Positions 12,324 through 12,748 of a stretch of DNA of 12,748 nucleotides are shown here, in pieces. The stretch spans positions 1 through 12,748 of the forward strand of contig SKJA01000065.1 in the NCBI GenBank assembly GCA_007116105.1, read 5' to 3'. This DNA comes from Candidatus Izemoplasma sp. GTDB lineage: Bacteria > Bacillota_I > Bacilli_A > Izemoplasmatales > Izemoplasmataceae. The translations under genes and the position numbers were made by a program. How positions within the stretch are numbered: the first letter of the stretch is position 1; every line of letters starts with the position of its first letter. The notes below the pieces were generated by a model. That model saw only the letters and a list, made by a program, of their open reading frames with translations. It did not search any database and was not told the origin of the DNA.

Positions 12324-12337
12324 TGGAAACCTTTCCA
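12324..12337 (+). promoter_or_regulatory. LacI/cre-like operator 2, at the transcription start
   Basis: TGGAAACCTTTCCA has perfect 6-bp arms around a CC centre. With the preceding A it matches the cre consensus except at the central G. Its centre is 25 bases from that of operator 1. It covers the predicted transcription start. Confidence 0.6.
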
Positions 12338-12359
12338 CAATTCATCAAGGAGGCACGTT

Positions 12360-12748
12360 ATGTTTGATTATAAGTTAATCAAGACAACGACAAAACTCTT
12401 TGATGTTTTCATTTGTGGCGAAATATTGATAGATATTATAGAAGATTATGGCGGAGAAGAACATCGACTTTTCGGTGGAAGCCCGGGCAACATTGCAATT
12501 AACACCACTCAATTAGGGCTTAAAACAAAGCTTTTTGCTGCAATAAGCCATGATCATTTAGGAAGAGAGCTTAAGCAAACACTCACTTTTTACAATGTTG
12601 ATACAAGTTTGCTACTTGAGGTCGAACGTCCTCAGTCTTATGTCAAGCTTAAGCAAACTGCGACCACACCCATTCCCACCTTTTCCCGTGGTAGCGATTT
12701 CATTCTTCAATGCAAAGACGACGTCGTCGAAGCTTTACAGCAATCAAA
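12360..12748 (+). CDS. PfkB-family carbohydrate kinase, N-terminal part (cut by window end)
   Basis: The first 129 codons of an open frame run off the window without a stop. FDVFICGEILIDIIED opens the ribokinase-like fold, and FGGSPGNIAINTTQLGLKTKLFAAISHDHLGREL is the PfkB signature 1 region, including the sugar-contacting GG-x-P-x-N. NVDTSLLLEV and TFSRGSDFIL are also typical. The ATP-site GAGD motif would lie downstream, outside the window. Family members phosphorylate fructose, ribose, 2-keto-3-deoxygluconate or similar sugars; the substrate cannot be told here. The N-terminus is about 14 residues longer than is usual before the first strand, but AAGGAGG at 12347-12353 supports this ATG. 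Probably controlled by the adjacent LacI-family repressor. Confidence 0.88.
   Translation, partial: MFDYKLIKTTTKLFDVFICGEILIDIIEDYGGEEHRLFGGSPGNIAINTTQLGLKTKLFAAISHDHLGRELKQTLTFYNVDTSLLLEVERPQSYVKLKQTATTPIPTFSRGSDFILQCKDDVVEALQQS

Noticed and set aside
1..12748. TGA read as tryptophan (Mycoplasma code)
   Set aside because: All tryptophans at conserved family positions are TGG, and every gene reaches full family length without needing TGA as sense, so the standard code suffices.
1..12748. Mobile element, CRISPR array, phage or att site
   Set aside because: No transposase, integrase, terminal inverted repeat, direct-repeat array or tRNA was seen, and gene content and style look uniform.

Overview
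The window looks like a chromosomal segment from a low-to-moderate GC Gram-positive-type bacterium. The supporting signs are strong AGGAGG-type ribosome sites, sigma-A-like TTGACA/TATAAT promoters, lipobox lipoproteins, an OpuA-type betaine transporter with CBS domains, a PerR-type Fur protein and a CIRCE-like groESL operator. All genes read with TGG as Trp, and none of the 15 complete genes ends in TGA (12 TAA, 3 TAG). My best guess is a Bacillota or Acholeplasma/Izemoplasma-like lineage. That is an inference; the window has no rRNA, tRNA or other firm taxonomic marker.

Region 1 (1-3500, + strand) is a glycine-betaine/compatible-solute ABC importer. The order is lipoprotein binding protein, permease, then ATPase with CBS domains. 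An intrinsic terminator-like hairpin lies between the first and second genes. A small three-helix membrane protein follows; its ribosome site is buried in a hairpin. A bidirectional terminator closes the region.

Region 2 (3500-4712): a small GNAT acetyltransferase and an XRE regulator form a - strand operon. It is divergent from a PerR-like metalloregulator gene that has a dyad over its own promoter.

Region 3 (4713-7556, + strand): a compact run of three genes I cannot assign. They encode a four-helix membrane protein, a 503-residue acidic protein with ankyrin-like repeats, and a protein with two N-terminal membrane helices and a soluble tail. This is the most plausible place for something undescribed.

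Region 4 (7557-11188, - strand): groES-groEL under a TTGACA-17-TATATA promoter with a degenerate CIRCE; a secreted lipoprotein resembling FMN-binding (PplA-like) domains, with its own promoter and terminator; and a membrane-anchored alpha/beta hydrolase.

Region 5 (11189-12748, + strand): a LacI-family repressor, its terminator, then a PfkB-type sugar kinase cut by the window edge. The kinase promoter carries two LacI/cre-like dyads. This is probably the start of a sugar-utilisation locus controlled by the adjacent repressor.

Several start codons were moved inward from the longest reading frame because the ribosome site or promoter requires it: the GNAT, Fur, four-helix protein, hydrolase and LacI genes. 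No CRISPR array, insertion sequence, tRNA or rRNA was seen. No gene-free stretch exceeds 300 bases.
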